This document shows, piece after piece, positions 20,501 through 32,260 of a stretch of DNA of 64,000 nt (positions are counted from its first letter, which is position 1; each line of letters starts with the position of its first letter). The DNA lies in the NCBI RefSeq assembly GCF_033473495.1, contig NC_088941.1:1612001-1676000 (forward strand), read 5' to 3'. The notes below the pieces were generated by a model that saw only the letters and a list, made by a program, of their open reading frames with translations, made no database searches and was not told the origin of the DNA. The position numbers and the translations under genes were made by a program. Source of the DNA: Cercospora beticola. Taxonomy: Eukaryota; Ascomycota; Dothideomycetes; Mycosphaerellales; Mycosphaerellaceae.

Positions 20501-22449
20501 TCAATACACAGTGCCATCCTTCTTCACCCCATGCTTCGCCTTGGCAGGTCGACTGGGACTGTGCGAATCCACACGCTTAACATGTCCCTGTCCTTGATGA
20601 TCATGATCCATATGATGCTCCTCCTCCCCATCATCCCAATCCGGAAACCCATCATCAAAAACATCCTGCAACAACTTCTCCTTCTCGCCCATCGACTCCC
20701 TCTGATTCGGCCCCTCCCCAGCACCCATCACCTCCTCCCAAACTTTCCACTCCTCCTCATTCAACAAACAAGCATCAAGTTCAGCTTCAATCCCCTTGAT
20801 ATCAAGATTCTCTCCTATGAACACAAGCTCTTGTCTACGATCACCATATTTCCCACCAGCTTCGATATCGTGACGGACAAGTTCGTCGATTCCTTCGCTG
20901 CCGGTTTCGTATTCGGAGGGTGGGAGGGTGCAGAACCAGGGACGGCCGCCGGCGAGGGTGAGCATTGCGCCTGCTTGACTCCATTCTCCGGCTCGACCGG
21001 GGCGGGTTGCGAGCCAGTATTCGCCTTTGGAGCGGAAGAGGCGGGAGAAGAGGGGGTGTTGGCGTTTGTTTTGGAGGATTGTGGGGTTGGAGGGGAGGTC
21101 GAGGGGGTCTTCCTCGTCTTCTCCTTCTTCGTCATCCATTTCTTCGTCGGATGAGCCTGAGTCGTCGTCTTCCATTTCGACGTCATCCTCTGCTTCTTCC
21201 TCTTCAACTTGAGGGTGCTGGAGGATGAACTTGTCGTGCAAGAGGGCGAAGAGTCGTCGTGGGTGGAAGGGCCGCCGGCGGACGTAGACGAAGTTGCGGA
21301 CATTGTATCTGGAATTGATCAGCCAGTGCTGTCAGAGCGAGGCGGCGCTCACTCACTCTTCTGTCTCAGGCTTGGGAGTGACCATCTTCTTGCCATTGAC
21401 TTCTCTGAGAGTCATGGCATGCAGGTCTTGAAGCCAGCCATATCCGGTCTGTGCGACTTCTAGATTGAACTGGAGATATGTCAGCTGAAGATTGCCAGTG
21501 ATGTTTACTGATAGCCAGCTTACCATGCCAGTATTGACAATTTCCTTGACCTCGATCTTGCCGTAGTTCGACTCAATGACCTTCGCTCGGTGGTTGAGCT
21601 TCTTGATCAGATCCAGGATACGAGCACGATCTTTCTTGCCAACCATGTCAATCTTGTTTAGCACGATCACATCCGCGAACTCGATCTGGTCGACCATGAG
21701 ATCGGAGACTGTCCTTTCGTCTTCTGGTGTAACATCGTCTCGTCGAGCGGAGAGCAAGTCTGCTGTTTCGAAGTCATGGAACATGGTGAAGGCATCAATG
21801 ACCTAAGGAAGTTGTCAGTGCCAGGCTGAATGGTATCTTCGATACATCTGCCGTACCGTGCAGGTAGTGTCTAGCTTCGCAAACTTGTCCAATCCACCAG
21901 CTTCTTTGATCCGCTTCAACGAAGCCAAGGTGTCGGGGTCAAGTCCTTCAGGTCCTTCTCCTAGCTGGCTGATCTGTTCGGCGAGACGAGCATCAAATGT
22001 CTCAGCCACCTGCTCTGGCTCTGAGATACCACTGCTTTCGACGATGATATAGTCGAACTCTGCCAATTCTGAGAGTCGGACAAGTTCTTCGAGAAGATCT
22101 CCTCGCAGTGTACAACAGATGCAGCCATTCTGAAGTGCAATGACCTTCTCTTGCGTCTTGGTCAAGCGATGTGTGCTTCGGATCAGGTTGGCATCGACAT
22201 TGACACTGTTTGCAGTCAGTGAGATGGTGTTGATTAGCCGTCAAGGAGAACGCACGCTCCGATGTCGTTGACAATGACGGCAATTCGTAGGCCATGTTCG
22301 CTGCGAAGAATATGCTGAAGCAATGTCGTCTTGCCTGCTCCTAAGAAGCCGGAAAGGAGTGTCACTGGAAGTGCTTTGATCGGCTTTGATTCCTTTTTCT
22401 TCGCCGCAGCTTTGCTGCTGGCTTTTGTTGTAGTCTTGATCTTTGGCAT
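20501..22449 (-). CDS. COG0523/CobW-type zinc metallochaperone GTPase (Zng1-like)
   Basis: Five exons, in transcript order 22449-22256, 22205-21857, 21802-21524, 21469-21357 and 21308-20501; 580 residues. The introns are 50, 54, 54 and 48 bases and all frames close. The G domain is complete: Walker [13 protein letters not shown] (residues 33-44), the CICC metal-binding motif of COG0523 proteins (93-96), and the NKID guanine motif in [11 protein letters not shown]. The C-terminal CobW domain contains the [12 protein letters not shown] signature but is split by a long acidic insert ([15 protein letters not shown] onward) absent from bacterial members. A lysine-rich N-terminus and a His/Asp-rich tail ([12 protein letters not shown]) could bind metal. 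Zng1 proteins pass zinc to methionine aminopeptidase; that activity is inferred from the family. The start is the only ATG before Walker A. Confidence 0.92.
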
Positions 22450-25243
22450 CTTGTCGAGCTGGTGTTGATGCTGACGTGAACGGTGTACAATTTTCTGTTG
22501 CTCAGATTATTCATGTTGAAATACTGCTTGTGTGAGTTCACAACGGAACACCTGGATGGCCTCCGCACTGTGATGGTCCACCAATGAACAACTCTGCATG
22601 TCTCAGCATTGTCAGCAGCCGCGCAAGAACTTCTCGATTTCTCGTATCCTAGATGCCTTCTGTTGCGCCTGATTGGTGTCTTGATCGATGCGTGGTTGCA
22701 TACCGCCATGGAGCCTGCAGTGTGCTCATGCTCATGATCATGCTCGCCCAATGCCCTCCACTTTACAGACAAAGCAACGTGCTTTGCGAATTTCCAATAC
22801 TGGTCATGCCACTCAAGGTAATTCGTCTAAATTTGTGGATTGCGTTTGAATTGGAGCAATGCTGTGCAGAGGCTGCTCCTCGATGCTCACAGATGGCGGA
22901 GTGAAAGGGCAAAATACCTCCACAAACACTGGGCACCGACTCTAGCCTACGAGTGCGATCTGTTTCTATTGAGTTGTCTCGCAAGACAGCTGGCCACGGA
23001 TCTTCAGTTCATGCGCTATCCTGCTCGGGAGCGGCCTCGATTCGCCTGACTTCGCCGCTAAGAAATCAACAGAGAATCGTCTGATCTGGAAAAGACTTGT
23101 GATACTCCGAAAGTGAGAGCTGAGGGCGGTACCAGTCATGCCATTGAAACTGTCTGCAAGAAGGCATTTCGATACTTTTGGCAGTGCTCCGGTCAACTCA
23201 GACTCAGCTCCTCGCCTTGAAGCTGCCTTTCATAGACATGTGCGGTGCTGATGCCAGTTTTTGCTTCCAGCACCGGATTGTCACCAGGCCAGCCATTCAT
23301 GTTGACGGCATGTCGTCTGCGGAGGACATGCAAGGTTGGAATTTTGAGCAATGAGGACGATGGCATTGTCAGCAAAATTTTATTTGCCGACCTTGCCAAG
23401 ACCGCTCGCGGCCGCGCCGAGCGTTGTTCCATCAACTTCACCCGCGCGTCTCTGCAACTTTCCTCCTTCAAATGGCATAGACCATCGACACCGAGACGAG
23501 TCCGTCGCAGGGCTATCGATGACTTCACACGACTCATGAGAGAAGGATGTTGTTGATCATAAACCTCACATGGTAGCGAACCTTGCTTGCGATGTTACGG
23601 CCGTTGAACACGAGAGCGCTTCATCAAGCAGGTGCCGGTGGGACAATCGGCAGATGGGTGCACATCTCCTTTTCGTACTTTTCGTATTATCGCAGCGAGG
23701 GGTCGACCTCGTCCTGGCCTCTAAGGAGAGGGACGTGCCTCGAGAGACTGCAGCATTTCCGACGCACGTAAAGCAAGCAACTCGTGCACAGGAGTAGCGT
23801 ATGCCACATGCCGATCCAGGTTCGAGCCACAGGTCTCTGAATGCCGCGCGTGGATGCCACGGGGCATGAAGGTTTCTTCTTCTCCTTCCCAGCATCGACT
23901 ACAAGCATAGGTATCTGTTCACAAGCAAAGACCACGAGCATGAGCAAGGCCACTCGCTGCCTTCAATGCTCAGTGACTCAGTCGCTACAAGGGCGCTACC
24001 CAGACTCCAGGTGTATAACCTTGCGCCCATGCATCTGCCTCGATACGCTAGCAAGATGGGTTTTGTGCAGAACCCGAAGAGCCGAAGGTGATCAGATCAT
24101 CTTGATTAGTATTCAGCCGGACAGTGTGCCATGCAGTGGCTCGTGGCTACCACATCGACCAGGACCCGTACAGCTTGCCAGAGATGCCTTGACACCATTG
24201 CGACGCATCTCTATGAAAATGGCAGATGCGGGCGTGGGGGCCGTTTTCCGACTCTTTTCCGATGCGCTCACGGAACGGTCTGCAGCCCTCATCTGCACGT
24301 GGGAATCCAACCCTTAGAGTTTCGGACCAGATGCGAACTCGAGTACTGTACTGAGAAGTCGGGTGTGGCCTCCTGTCCTCTGTTGCAGTCTGTGTCTCGC
24401 GATGGAATCGGGCGAGCTTCGCAGGATGGGCAAGCGGACAACTTGTTGGGGTATGGAATTACAATCGTTGTTCCGGTTCCATGGTTCATCTGCATACAGA
24501 GTCGCACATCGAGTGATATAGCCAACTCTTGTTTTCTGCCCCAAGGCCATACCGTCACTGTGGCGGAGGTATCATTGCATGCCAAGCAGGCTACTTGATT
24601 GTGGCACCATCAATCGATCAAGAAGCTCATTGGGCCATCCGTACCAGTGCGCAAGGTGAAGTCAGTATTGAATGACTCAGTCGACGTGCCACCACTTCGG
24701 ACACAGGCATGGCCTGATCTAGGAGCGCACACACTGAATATCTCTGATCTTGTATGATTGGCTGTGTCTGCACTTAATTCGCCGCAATCGGCATAACAAA
24801 CCACATGAAGCCATTGCAGGCCCCGGTACTGTCACCTAGCCGAGTGGAGAGGTTGCTAGCTCGGTTGAAGTGGGGGATCAGAAACAGATAACTTCTTGCT
24901 TGATCACGCTCGCCATTCTCTGCCTTCAAATCATTGCACTCGATGAGTGATCTCGTTGCTCGAACAGGAACCTCACATGTTTGGTTCCTCGGCCGCGCAA
25001 TACTTTCTCCTGGTTGGATTGGACTTCTTTCCAGGTCCCTGGTTTTCCTTTCGGAACGATTTCGGAATGCTGGCCTTGATTTCGGAACGCTGCCATAGAT
25101 GCATGTGGCACAGCATACACCAGAAACGATCAAGCCACGGGTGAGAAGGCCCAGAAAGATCCACAATTTCCAACGAGATGCTTGGGAAGAGTCCGTGCGA
25201 AGCAATCGCAATCGCAATCGCTGTCAGTGAGAAGCCTACCGCT
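22450..25243. other. Intergenic, 2.8 kb
   Basis: Upstream region of the COG0523 gene, then sequence without a recognisable gene up to the 3' end of the NAPE-PLD-like gene. Frames of about 100-158 codons (23841-24317 and 24131-24598 plus, 23193-23537 minus) overlap each other and match nothing I know. A short hexamer repeat is listed at 25202-25221. Confidence 0.5.
25202..25221. repeat. Short hexanucleotide repeat
   Basis: Three copies of GCAATC followed by GC. Confidence 0.7.
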
Positions 25244-26481
25244 TCAAACAGCTACGGTCTCGCCAACATGGCACAGGCCGACGCCATCTGAGCTCGCAAC
25301 ATCGACGGGTGAGCCGTCACCCTCTACTCCACCACCACGCCACTGGTCTTGCTTCTGAGCCACCTCTCTCCATCGCCGAGGAGGATCCGTAACTGGTTCG
25401 AACACGGCACTGAGACCACCTCGTACCGTGCCATAGTGCATGCCAATACTGAGCTTGGAGCGCACAGCTTTGTGTATCTCGAAACTTTGCTCGGGATGAA
25501 CATGAACTGATGCCGCAACCTCTTTAGGGCTGTAAAGTCCGATGGGTATCAAGGCCAAATCGAAAGGTCCCACGTGCTCGCCGATCTGGGCAAAGGCCGG
25601 ACATGGCGAAGGAGCTCCCTCAGCCTGGTAGGCGGTGTCTCCGGCGAAGTAAAGTTTCTTGCCATTGCATTCCAGCGCATATGAACACCACAGCGCATGA
25701 CCAGCATCGAATAGAGTACGACCTGGAAAGTGCTGAGTCGGACAGCACAGCAGCTGGATATTGCCGACACCTTCGACCGATATCTCGTGCTCGTCCCACC
25801 AATCCACTTCAGTCACATCTTCGTCAGAGCATCCAATATGCTGGAGGAACCAGCTCTTGGTGTTTAATCCTACGAAGAAATGCAGACGTCCTCGGAGCTT
25901 CTGATACAAAGTGCTGATGACAAAGAAGTCCTGCGCGCGAGTCAGTCAGAATTTTCGTTCTTTCGATATCTAAAAGCACCAACCAAATGATCATAGTGGT
26001 TATGCGATATGCAAATGATGTCCGGCTCTGGCAACTCATCCAACGAACAAGGTGTCGGCGTATACCTCTTCGGCCCCGCAAAACTAAACGGCGAAGTCCT
26101 TTCGCTGAAAACAGGATCGAACAGAACTCTCACGCCCCGCTCATCGCCCTCTTGCACGGGAGTCTCAATCAACCATGAAGCGTGTCCAATCCAAGTGGCT
26201 CGAAGTTTAGCCTGTTGATCCACACCCCAAGTAGGCTTCAAAACTTGAACAAGCTGATTGGATCTAGTCCCGCCAGGGCCTTCTGGAACAGGCACGAAAT
26301 TCTTCTCTGGGTGGTTGCCGAAGCGGAGCTTAAAGAGTTCAAGCCTGCCATGCTCACGGAACGACGGCCATGGATTCTTGAAGCTCTCGGGAGGGCTCCC
26401 GATGTGGTGTTGTTTGACGCTGGTCAGAGCCTCCGGAATACGGGACTGCACTTTTTGAACAACGATTGGCGTGGGTGCCAT
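25244..26481 (-). CDS. NAPE-PLD-like metallo-beta-lactamase-fold hydrolase
   Basis: Two exons, 26481-25984 and 25930-25244; 394 residues. The 53-base intron has a GTTGGT donor, a CTGAC branch and a GCAG acceptor, and joins SHNHYDHL to DFFVISTLYQ. The HxHxDH zinc motif is intact (H160, H162, D164, H165). ATWIGHASWLIE and FDPVFSERTSPF upstream of it, YFAGDTAY after it and the later PIGLYSP and MHYGT words are the usual order in N-acyl-phosphatidylethanolamine phospholipase D proteins. Members release N-acylethanolamines from membrane phospholipid; the yeast relative Fmp30 is mitochondrial. There is no clear signal or membrane segment here, so location is unknown. Substrate assignment is from the family alone; the fold and metal site are certain. 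Confidence 0.9.
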
Positions 26482-27048
26482 GTCGATGAGCGAAGTCTGT
26501 CCTTAATGGGGGAGAATCTCGTGATGTCTGGTGAAGTGAGGTGGCGAGAATTGGTGACGAATTGACGGCAGCATTGTCCATTTTGGGCGAGCTATGGAAC
26601 GGCATCCAAACGCCGCAAACTCCGTTGTGCGGACACCATACTCGGGTTACACAGGGACTCCTCACGCTGCATCGCGAAATTCTGCATTCTGGAGACAGAG
26701 CAAGAATAACAGTCATTGAGGTGAGATGGGAAGAGAATTTGGCAATTTTGTCACACTCTGACACATTGCGGCTAAACCGGCAGATGTCAGGTTTTCCGCC
26801 GGACACTGCCACAACCTTGAATCTGATCACTGCGTTCACCAGGCAAAGGGTTGACATGATCAATTGGTGCAAATGATGCTATTTCGACGCTCATAATGGC
26901 GATCGGGCCCGAGACACTTCGCATGTGTCTGCAAGATGCGGCCCTCGCAGGACGTCCAGCAAAGACGCGGTGCTGCGATTCTGTGTCGAACGAGTATTCG
27001 CTGCTGAAGAGAATCACCATCATTTGTGCCACTTGATCCGCCTCCTCA
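26482..27048. other. Intergenic
   Basis: Promoter side of the NAPE-PLD-like gene; nothing else is recognised. Confidence 0.5.
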
Positions 27049-27664
27049 TCATGCCCGGGGCCAGGAATGCACTAGCAAAGTTTCGACGATGCGTCGGAGT
27101 ATCAACGGCACCTCTGGTGAAGATTGTGTCAGGTCCGACGACACAAGTGTCGGAGGGCAGAACTTGGGCTCGCGACAAGACGACGTCGACTCTAGCACCT
27201 CACTGACCGACTTATTTCTGGCATGCTTGACTAGCTCGGCCATTGTTGCGCGGCTGAGCGTGCTGAGAAGCCCCCAACGCTTCTTTTGCCAACCCCTGCA
27301 GCCTGAGGACGTACCCACGCAATGTATGTCATCTTCCAATACGATGGTGATACGAAGTTCCAACGATGGGGCAATCACGTCGAATGTACTTTCGACATCG
27401 AGATTGTGGCCCTGTCCATCGATCTCTATTCTTCTGAGGAGCGTGGGAGTGCGCACCCAGTACAGCAGTATCAGCCAGAGCCTGCGTTGACCAAATTCTT
27501 CCTTTGCTGCTGCCAAGGCAGATCATACAAATCTGCAAGAGTGTCTTTGTTGCAGTCAGGCGGTGCCACAAGTGCCTCTTGTGCCAAGTGCAGCTTTGCT
27601 TTGTAGAGGTTCAGTCGGCGTCTTAGTAGCTCAGCGACTTACGTTGCTGCCTTGGGCCGGACAT
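27049..27664 (-). CDS. Doubtful three-exon hypothetical gene
   Basis: A model with exons 27664-27643, 27598-27529 and 27433-27049 closes frame and gives 158 residues beginning MSGPRQQPKLHLAQEALVAP. Intron 1 (44 bases) has an excellent GTAAGT donor; intron 2 (95 bases) has GTATGA and a CTCAG acceptor. If intron 2 is not spliced, exon 2 continues for a further 19 codons (to DLPWQQQRKNLVNAGSG) and stops at 49 residues. The 50 residues after the second junction (IEIDGQGHNLDVESTFDVIA and onward) look protein-like, but the C-terminal third does not. No domain is recognised. It may be a small gene, a relic or an artefact; the first junction is the best-supported part. Confidence 0.3.
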
Positions 27665-28716
27665 CAGCCGCTTCTTATGGTTCGCAGATCATCACGGTCT
27701 GCCTCATCTGTGGCGTGAATCCCACGAAAAGCAAAGTCGGAATGTGGAGAGACGGAAAGAGGGCCTTGGACGCAATTTTGAAGTGGCTCAGCGATCAAGC
27801 CAAGCTGTGGTTGTCACAGCTCTTTCTCATCGACCTCGAGGTTACCGTAGGTCACCAGCTATGGTATGATGGCAGGACTAGAGTCTGCCGAGCTGTCGAT
27901 AGCATGGCTTGGGCATGGCGTCCGCTGACTCAATGCCATGATGCGTTGGTCTCCCGACAACCCGCCTGTCGCTATGCCATTGAATTGTCAGACCATAAAG
28001 CCGGCCGTTCGTTGTATCATTGGAGTCAGGCTGAATACGGCATGTGCAAGAGGTAAGTCTACTCTGCTCCAGCAGATCCTTCCTCTGCTTGCGGCTGGGC
28101 CACTCGTCGTAGTCAAGAGCCAGGAGACCGTAGCAACGAATGTAGTTCAGGCCCTCTTCCGTGGAGAAGCATAGCAGTGGACGATGCAGAGCTACTTGTT
28201 GGTCCTTTTGGATTGAGTCCTTGTATAACGGCCCACTGAGTCGGGCGAAGCCAATGGAGAAGCATAGGCATCATCTGCTTTCGTGCACATTCTCATGGTT
28301 CATGCTTTCTGCTCGGTACATGCCGTGGTCAAGACCAGGATGGGCGACCTTGATCGGGTATGTATATGGACTGTGTCGCGAGCACGGGAGGGGATGAGAT
28401 TAGCCGGAGGCGGCTATGGTCGTCGGTACGCAGGACTGATGGACTGCCTCCGTAGCCGCTCGAGCGGCGGCTATCATCTCGACGTAGGCCTTGTTCGTTG
28501 GCTTCACGTGGCGAGGAGGGATGAGGATCATGTCGAGCCCACATCGCGGCAGATGACGATGTTTGACTTCCGCCCAGCGGGCGCCAAGCAACGCACTCGT
28601 CGACAGCACCCGCGCCCGCGCCCGCTCTTCCAGCGAGCTGTTCTATAGTCGCTACACCGCATCTGCTCTGACAATGCATCCTGCCGCCAGCCGTTCCACT
28701 TCACAAGCGGCCGCTC
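27665..28716. other. Intergenic
   Basis: Upstream of the Zn2Cys6 factor. Overlapping frames on both strands (for example 28283-28648 plus against 28329-28679 minus) are mirror images of GC-rich sequence, and no gene is supported. Confidence 0.5.
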
Positions 28717-30327
28717 ATGAACAGTCCTGGGTTGGCTGAATTCGCTTGCGTGTCGTGCCGCCGCCTAAAACGAAAATGCAGCAAATCACTCCCCACCTGC
28801 TCGCTGTGCTCGAGAGTCGGCCGCTTTTGCGACTATCAAGACCCAAGCGCGACGCTAGAGCGGGATAGGGAGAGTCCTGGTCGGAAGTCGAGAGCACATT
28901 CATCCAAGCCAGCCAGGCAGTCACGCGATCCTCCTATATCTACTGCGCATCTGGGCACTCCAAGCAGTCTCGATGATAGCGTCGCCTCCATACGACCCGC
29001 TCGGTGGTTCCTCGATTCGGTTGCGACGAGAGGATCAGAAATGAGCTTGAACCGCCGACTTCTGTGGACCGATATCATCGACCATCTTCCGCCGCCATCT
29101 ATCGCGGATGCCCGCGCCATAATCGACCACTATGCCGTGACCAGCCACCTGTGGTTCCCGGTGGTGTCGATCAAGCGGCTGGCTCGCGAGGTGTACAGCA
29201 GCAATGAGGTCGTGGCTGCCGATATGATTGCACTCTTGTTCACCATGCGACTGCTATCGCTACCCCCTTCCGACACTTCCTACTCCAGGTATCGAGCCAT
29301 CAAGGCTGCGCTGACGGAATGCGAACAACGCAATATCTTATCCACTGACTACTGCGCAGCATACGTGCTGCTTGCGGTGTACGAGTACGGACATGGCATC
29401 TTCCCCGTGGCCTACTTCACCATTTCGCACTGCGCTCGCATCTTCTACTGTCTCGGGACGCATGACAAGAAGAAGGCGACGCAGCTATTCGGCGTCGTTG
29501 ACACTTGGACGGAAACAGAGGAGAGGCGAAGACTCTGGTGGGGGACCATGATCCTAGATCGGATGGCCCATGCTGGCTTCCGCTTTCGCCCGCTGTCGAC
29601 GCAAACCATCGCACCGGACGAAATTATTCCTGCGGCAGATGGCGACTGGGACAATGGTGAGCTCACCGTCAATGCCCTGCTGGTCATGAGTATCGAAGCC
29701 AACGCTGCTGTAGGACCTTTTGCCAGAACTTGCCAGGCCGCTCACCTCCTTGGCAAGGTCTGCGAGCACGTCAACGAGCACCCGAGTGCGGCAGATGCTG
29801 ACCTGCATCTGGAAGAGGCTGCGCATATTTGCAGAGCCGTGACCGCATTCAAAGTGCTCCTCGACCACGATAATGCCGCGATACGAGAACCGCACCGACT
29901 GATCACTGCACGCGCAGTGTGTCTTTCAGCACTGCACCTGATGTATGATACTCATAGCTGCATTGAGGTCGACCATGTCGAGGCGGCAGGCGGCAACCGA
30001 GGTCGGCGTCTGGAGCTGCAGCAGCTTGCGATTGATGGGTCAAGGGCCATGTCTGAAGAAACTGTGGACCTCGCGAAACAGATTGAGGCATATCTGGGCT
30101 CCCATCCGGCCGCAAGCATGAGCCCTCTGGTGCTCAACTGTCTGTACGCTGCCGCTGGCACATGGGCTTGGCGACATCGCGAGACCGGAGACGAGGCGAG
30201 CTTGGAGAACCTGAATACAATTCGCCGTGTTCTGGGCATACTTCGAAACCAGTGGCAGGCCTGTAATGACTACCTCGGCTTGCTGGAGAACACCGAGATC
30301 ACGTATACAGGAGCATGCTTCCAGTGA
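28717..30327 (+). CDS. Zn2Cys6 transcription factor with fungal-specific domain
   Basis: Single exon, 536 residues. The zinc cluster lies at the very N-terminus: Cys 11, 14, 21, 28, 31 and 38 in the spacing C-x2-C-x6-C-x6-C-x2-C-x6-C, with the basic RRLKRK between the second and third. A Ser/Arg-rich linker follows (residues 45-85). From about residue 120 to 400 there is a helical middle region with the marks of the fungal-specific transcription factor domain (HLWFPVVSIKRL, then EERRRLWWGTMILDRM near residue 270). The gene points toward an FAD monooxygenase 1.9 kb downstream on the same strand and an MFS transporter on the other strand, so it may regulate that pair; this is inference from position only. 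Confidence 0.95.
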   Translation: MNSPGLAEFACVSCRRLKRKCSKSLPTCSLCSRVGRFCDYQDPSATLERDRESPGRKSRAHSSKPARQSRDPPISTAHLGTPSSLDDSVASIRPARWFLDSVATRGSEMSLNRRLLWTDIIDHLPPPSIADARAIIDHYAVTSHLWFPVVSIKRLAREVYSSNEVVAADMIALLFTMRLLSLPPSDTSYSRYRAIKAALTECEQRNILSTDYCAAYVLLAVYEYGHGIFPVAYFTISHCARIFYCLGTHDKKKATQLFGVVDTWTETEERRRLWWGTMILDRMAHAGFRFRPLSTQTIAPDEIIPAADGDWDNGELTVNALLVMSIEANAAVGPFARTCQAAHLLGKVCEHVNEHPSAADADLHLEEAAHICRAVTAFKVLLDHDNAAIREPHRLITARAVCLSALHLMYDTHSCIEVDHVEAAGGNRGRRLELQQLAIDGSRAMSEETVDLAKQIEAYLGSHPAASMSPLVLNCLYAAAGTWAWRHRETGDEASLENLNTIRRVLGILRNQWQACNDYLGLLENTEITYTGACFQ

Positions 30328-32231
30328 TCGCGCCCACTGAGAGCAGAAGTCGACTTTTTGACCAAAGAATGTAAAGGCTTCTGTTGTCTTGTGGCTGTTG
30401 GGGCCTCAAGTCCTCCGTGTGCTTCTTGGGCGCGCCATCATTCCTTCTAGCATGGGAAATTTTGGAGGTGGCGTCTGAGTGACAGGTTCCACGACTGCTG
30501 ATGGGATAGGTGGGACTGCCGATATAACGACCAGCCGTTCCAGATGTTCCGCTTCACTGCGTGCGTTGGATCCTCGAGAGCGAGGGCGATGTCCTTTGTC
30601 GTGCTTTCCGCGGAAGCGCGAAGCCGATAGCAGGAAGTGACGTCCGCCTAAAGTTGGCAGCCGCGATCCAGATCCACTTCCTCATGGTAGAAGTTGCACC
30701 ATCACTCATCAACTGAAACACGTCCGGTACGGCTTGTCTTGGATCCAATGGGCCAGAAGGAGATCTCTTACGCCGAATCGTTTGTGGCGACGAGAGCTGG
30801 AGGCACATTCCCACCGGAGGCGAAAATGGCTCGGCCAGCACAATTCAACCAAGTCGAAATTCCTGAAGTTCAAACAGTCAGCACTCCTGGTGTGTTCAGC
30901 CCTAATCTAGCCCTAGAACTACCGATTGTCGGAAATCTTAGGGCGAGAGGCGCAACGCACTCCAGAATTGCCGGCTAAGACAATCGCTATTCGGGTGAAC
31001 GTCACGCTCCTTTATTGAGTCGACGTGTCGAGGAAAGTGGCGTGGTACACGGAGAAAAGATAAGACTTCACGCTCGTCCGAGGCCTGGTGCGACAAGGCA
31101 GACGCAACCCTTATACGACAATGACCTGAGAGGCCACGGTTTTCCAATTCATTTTGGACACTGTGAGGCACGGCAACATCTACTGTCGCTGGAGAGGGAG
31201 CATACAAGCTACTGTAGGGGAGTATGATGGCAGGACATCTCTGGATTGCAGCAAGAAACTGGTCGACATGTTTTGCGCGAAATGCACTGCGCATCTTCCC
31301 AAACTCTGTAGTACGAGATTAATTCTCTGTGTAAGATTTGGATCACACAGATTCGTACAGAAGCACAATGCATCAGATCTCAAGGACCAACCCATTCAGG
31401 AATACGAGATGGAGTTGGAATGCGGGCGTGTGCTCCGCACATCGAAGACTAGACCTTGTCTCTGCCGGTGGCGTTTACGCTCGCCCCGAGAGTGGTTCTG
31501 CCTGGTTCCATGTGTGTTCTTTCGACATAGGGCTTCAGGCTCACAAAGACCCCGATTCTGGGAATCAAAGCATGACTCGCGTTGTCGATATGGGGTCTAA
31601 TAGCACTTCCTTGTCATGCGATCGAAACAGCCTAGCAAACCTGCTCAATGGAATGGCAAGGAATCGAGTGAGCTGCAGCTGCAGCGTAGATCGAAGCAGA
31701 TTCATAGGACGGATCTCTCACCCTCGGAAGAGGAACAATATGCAAAGCTGACAAGCGAATGAACTGAACAATTCTGCAATATACATGTGAAAGGCAGCAT
31801 TCCCCATCGACTCATTTCTGGGGTCACAATGCCGGCCGCCGAGGAGAGACTTCAGTTCGCCTTGTTCGTGCGTACTCGGATATGCCGGGTACAGCGATGA
31901 CCCTGTGAATTGGGGAATGCAGGAAGATGAGGTAAGCCAGGCAAGGATGGACATGAGGGTCCAGAGAGCAGTACTGCGATTGACGTTCTCGTTCTCGTCC
32001 TATTTGCGGATTCACGGATAGCATTTGCTTCTTATGGCCCACTCCACTAGAGACGCAGAGCCTGCAGTCTAAGAGTCTGTCCGCGCGCAAGCCTGCTGTA
32101 CCTTGTGTGGTTGGTTTGCGGGGACGGCATAATCAGGAAATGGTCTTGCCTATCCACTAGCATTTAGCAAGTCGGCAGGACGACCTCGCTCCCTGCTTTT
32201 CAATATTGCTTTTTCATGACTCGTGCTGGCA
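30328..32231. other. Intergenic, 1.9 kb
   Basis: Between the Zn2Cys6 factor and the monooxygenase. No gene is supported; the frame 30694-30978 (plus) is the longest tidy one but is unrecognised. An upstream ATG just before the monooxygenase start is listed separately. Confidence 0.45.
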
Positions 32232-32260
32232 ATGGCACAGACACGAGATCGACCTATTGA
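32216..32260 (+). promoter_or_regulatory. Upstream ORF overlapping the monooxygenase start
   Basis: An ATG at 32216 opens a 14-codon frame ending in TGA at 32258-32260. It is in a different phase from the monooxygenase and spans its ATG at 32232. If transcription starts upstream of 32216, scanning ribosomes meet this ATG first, which could reduce translation of the enzyme. Confidence 0.5.
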
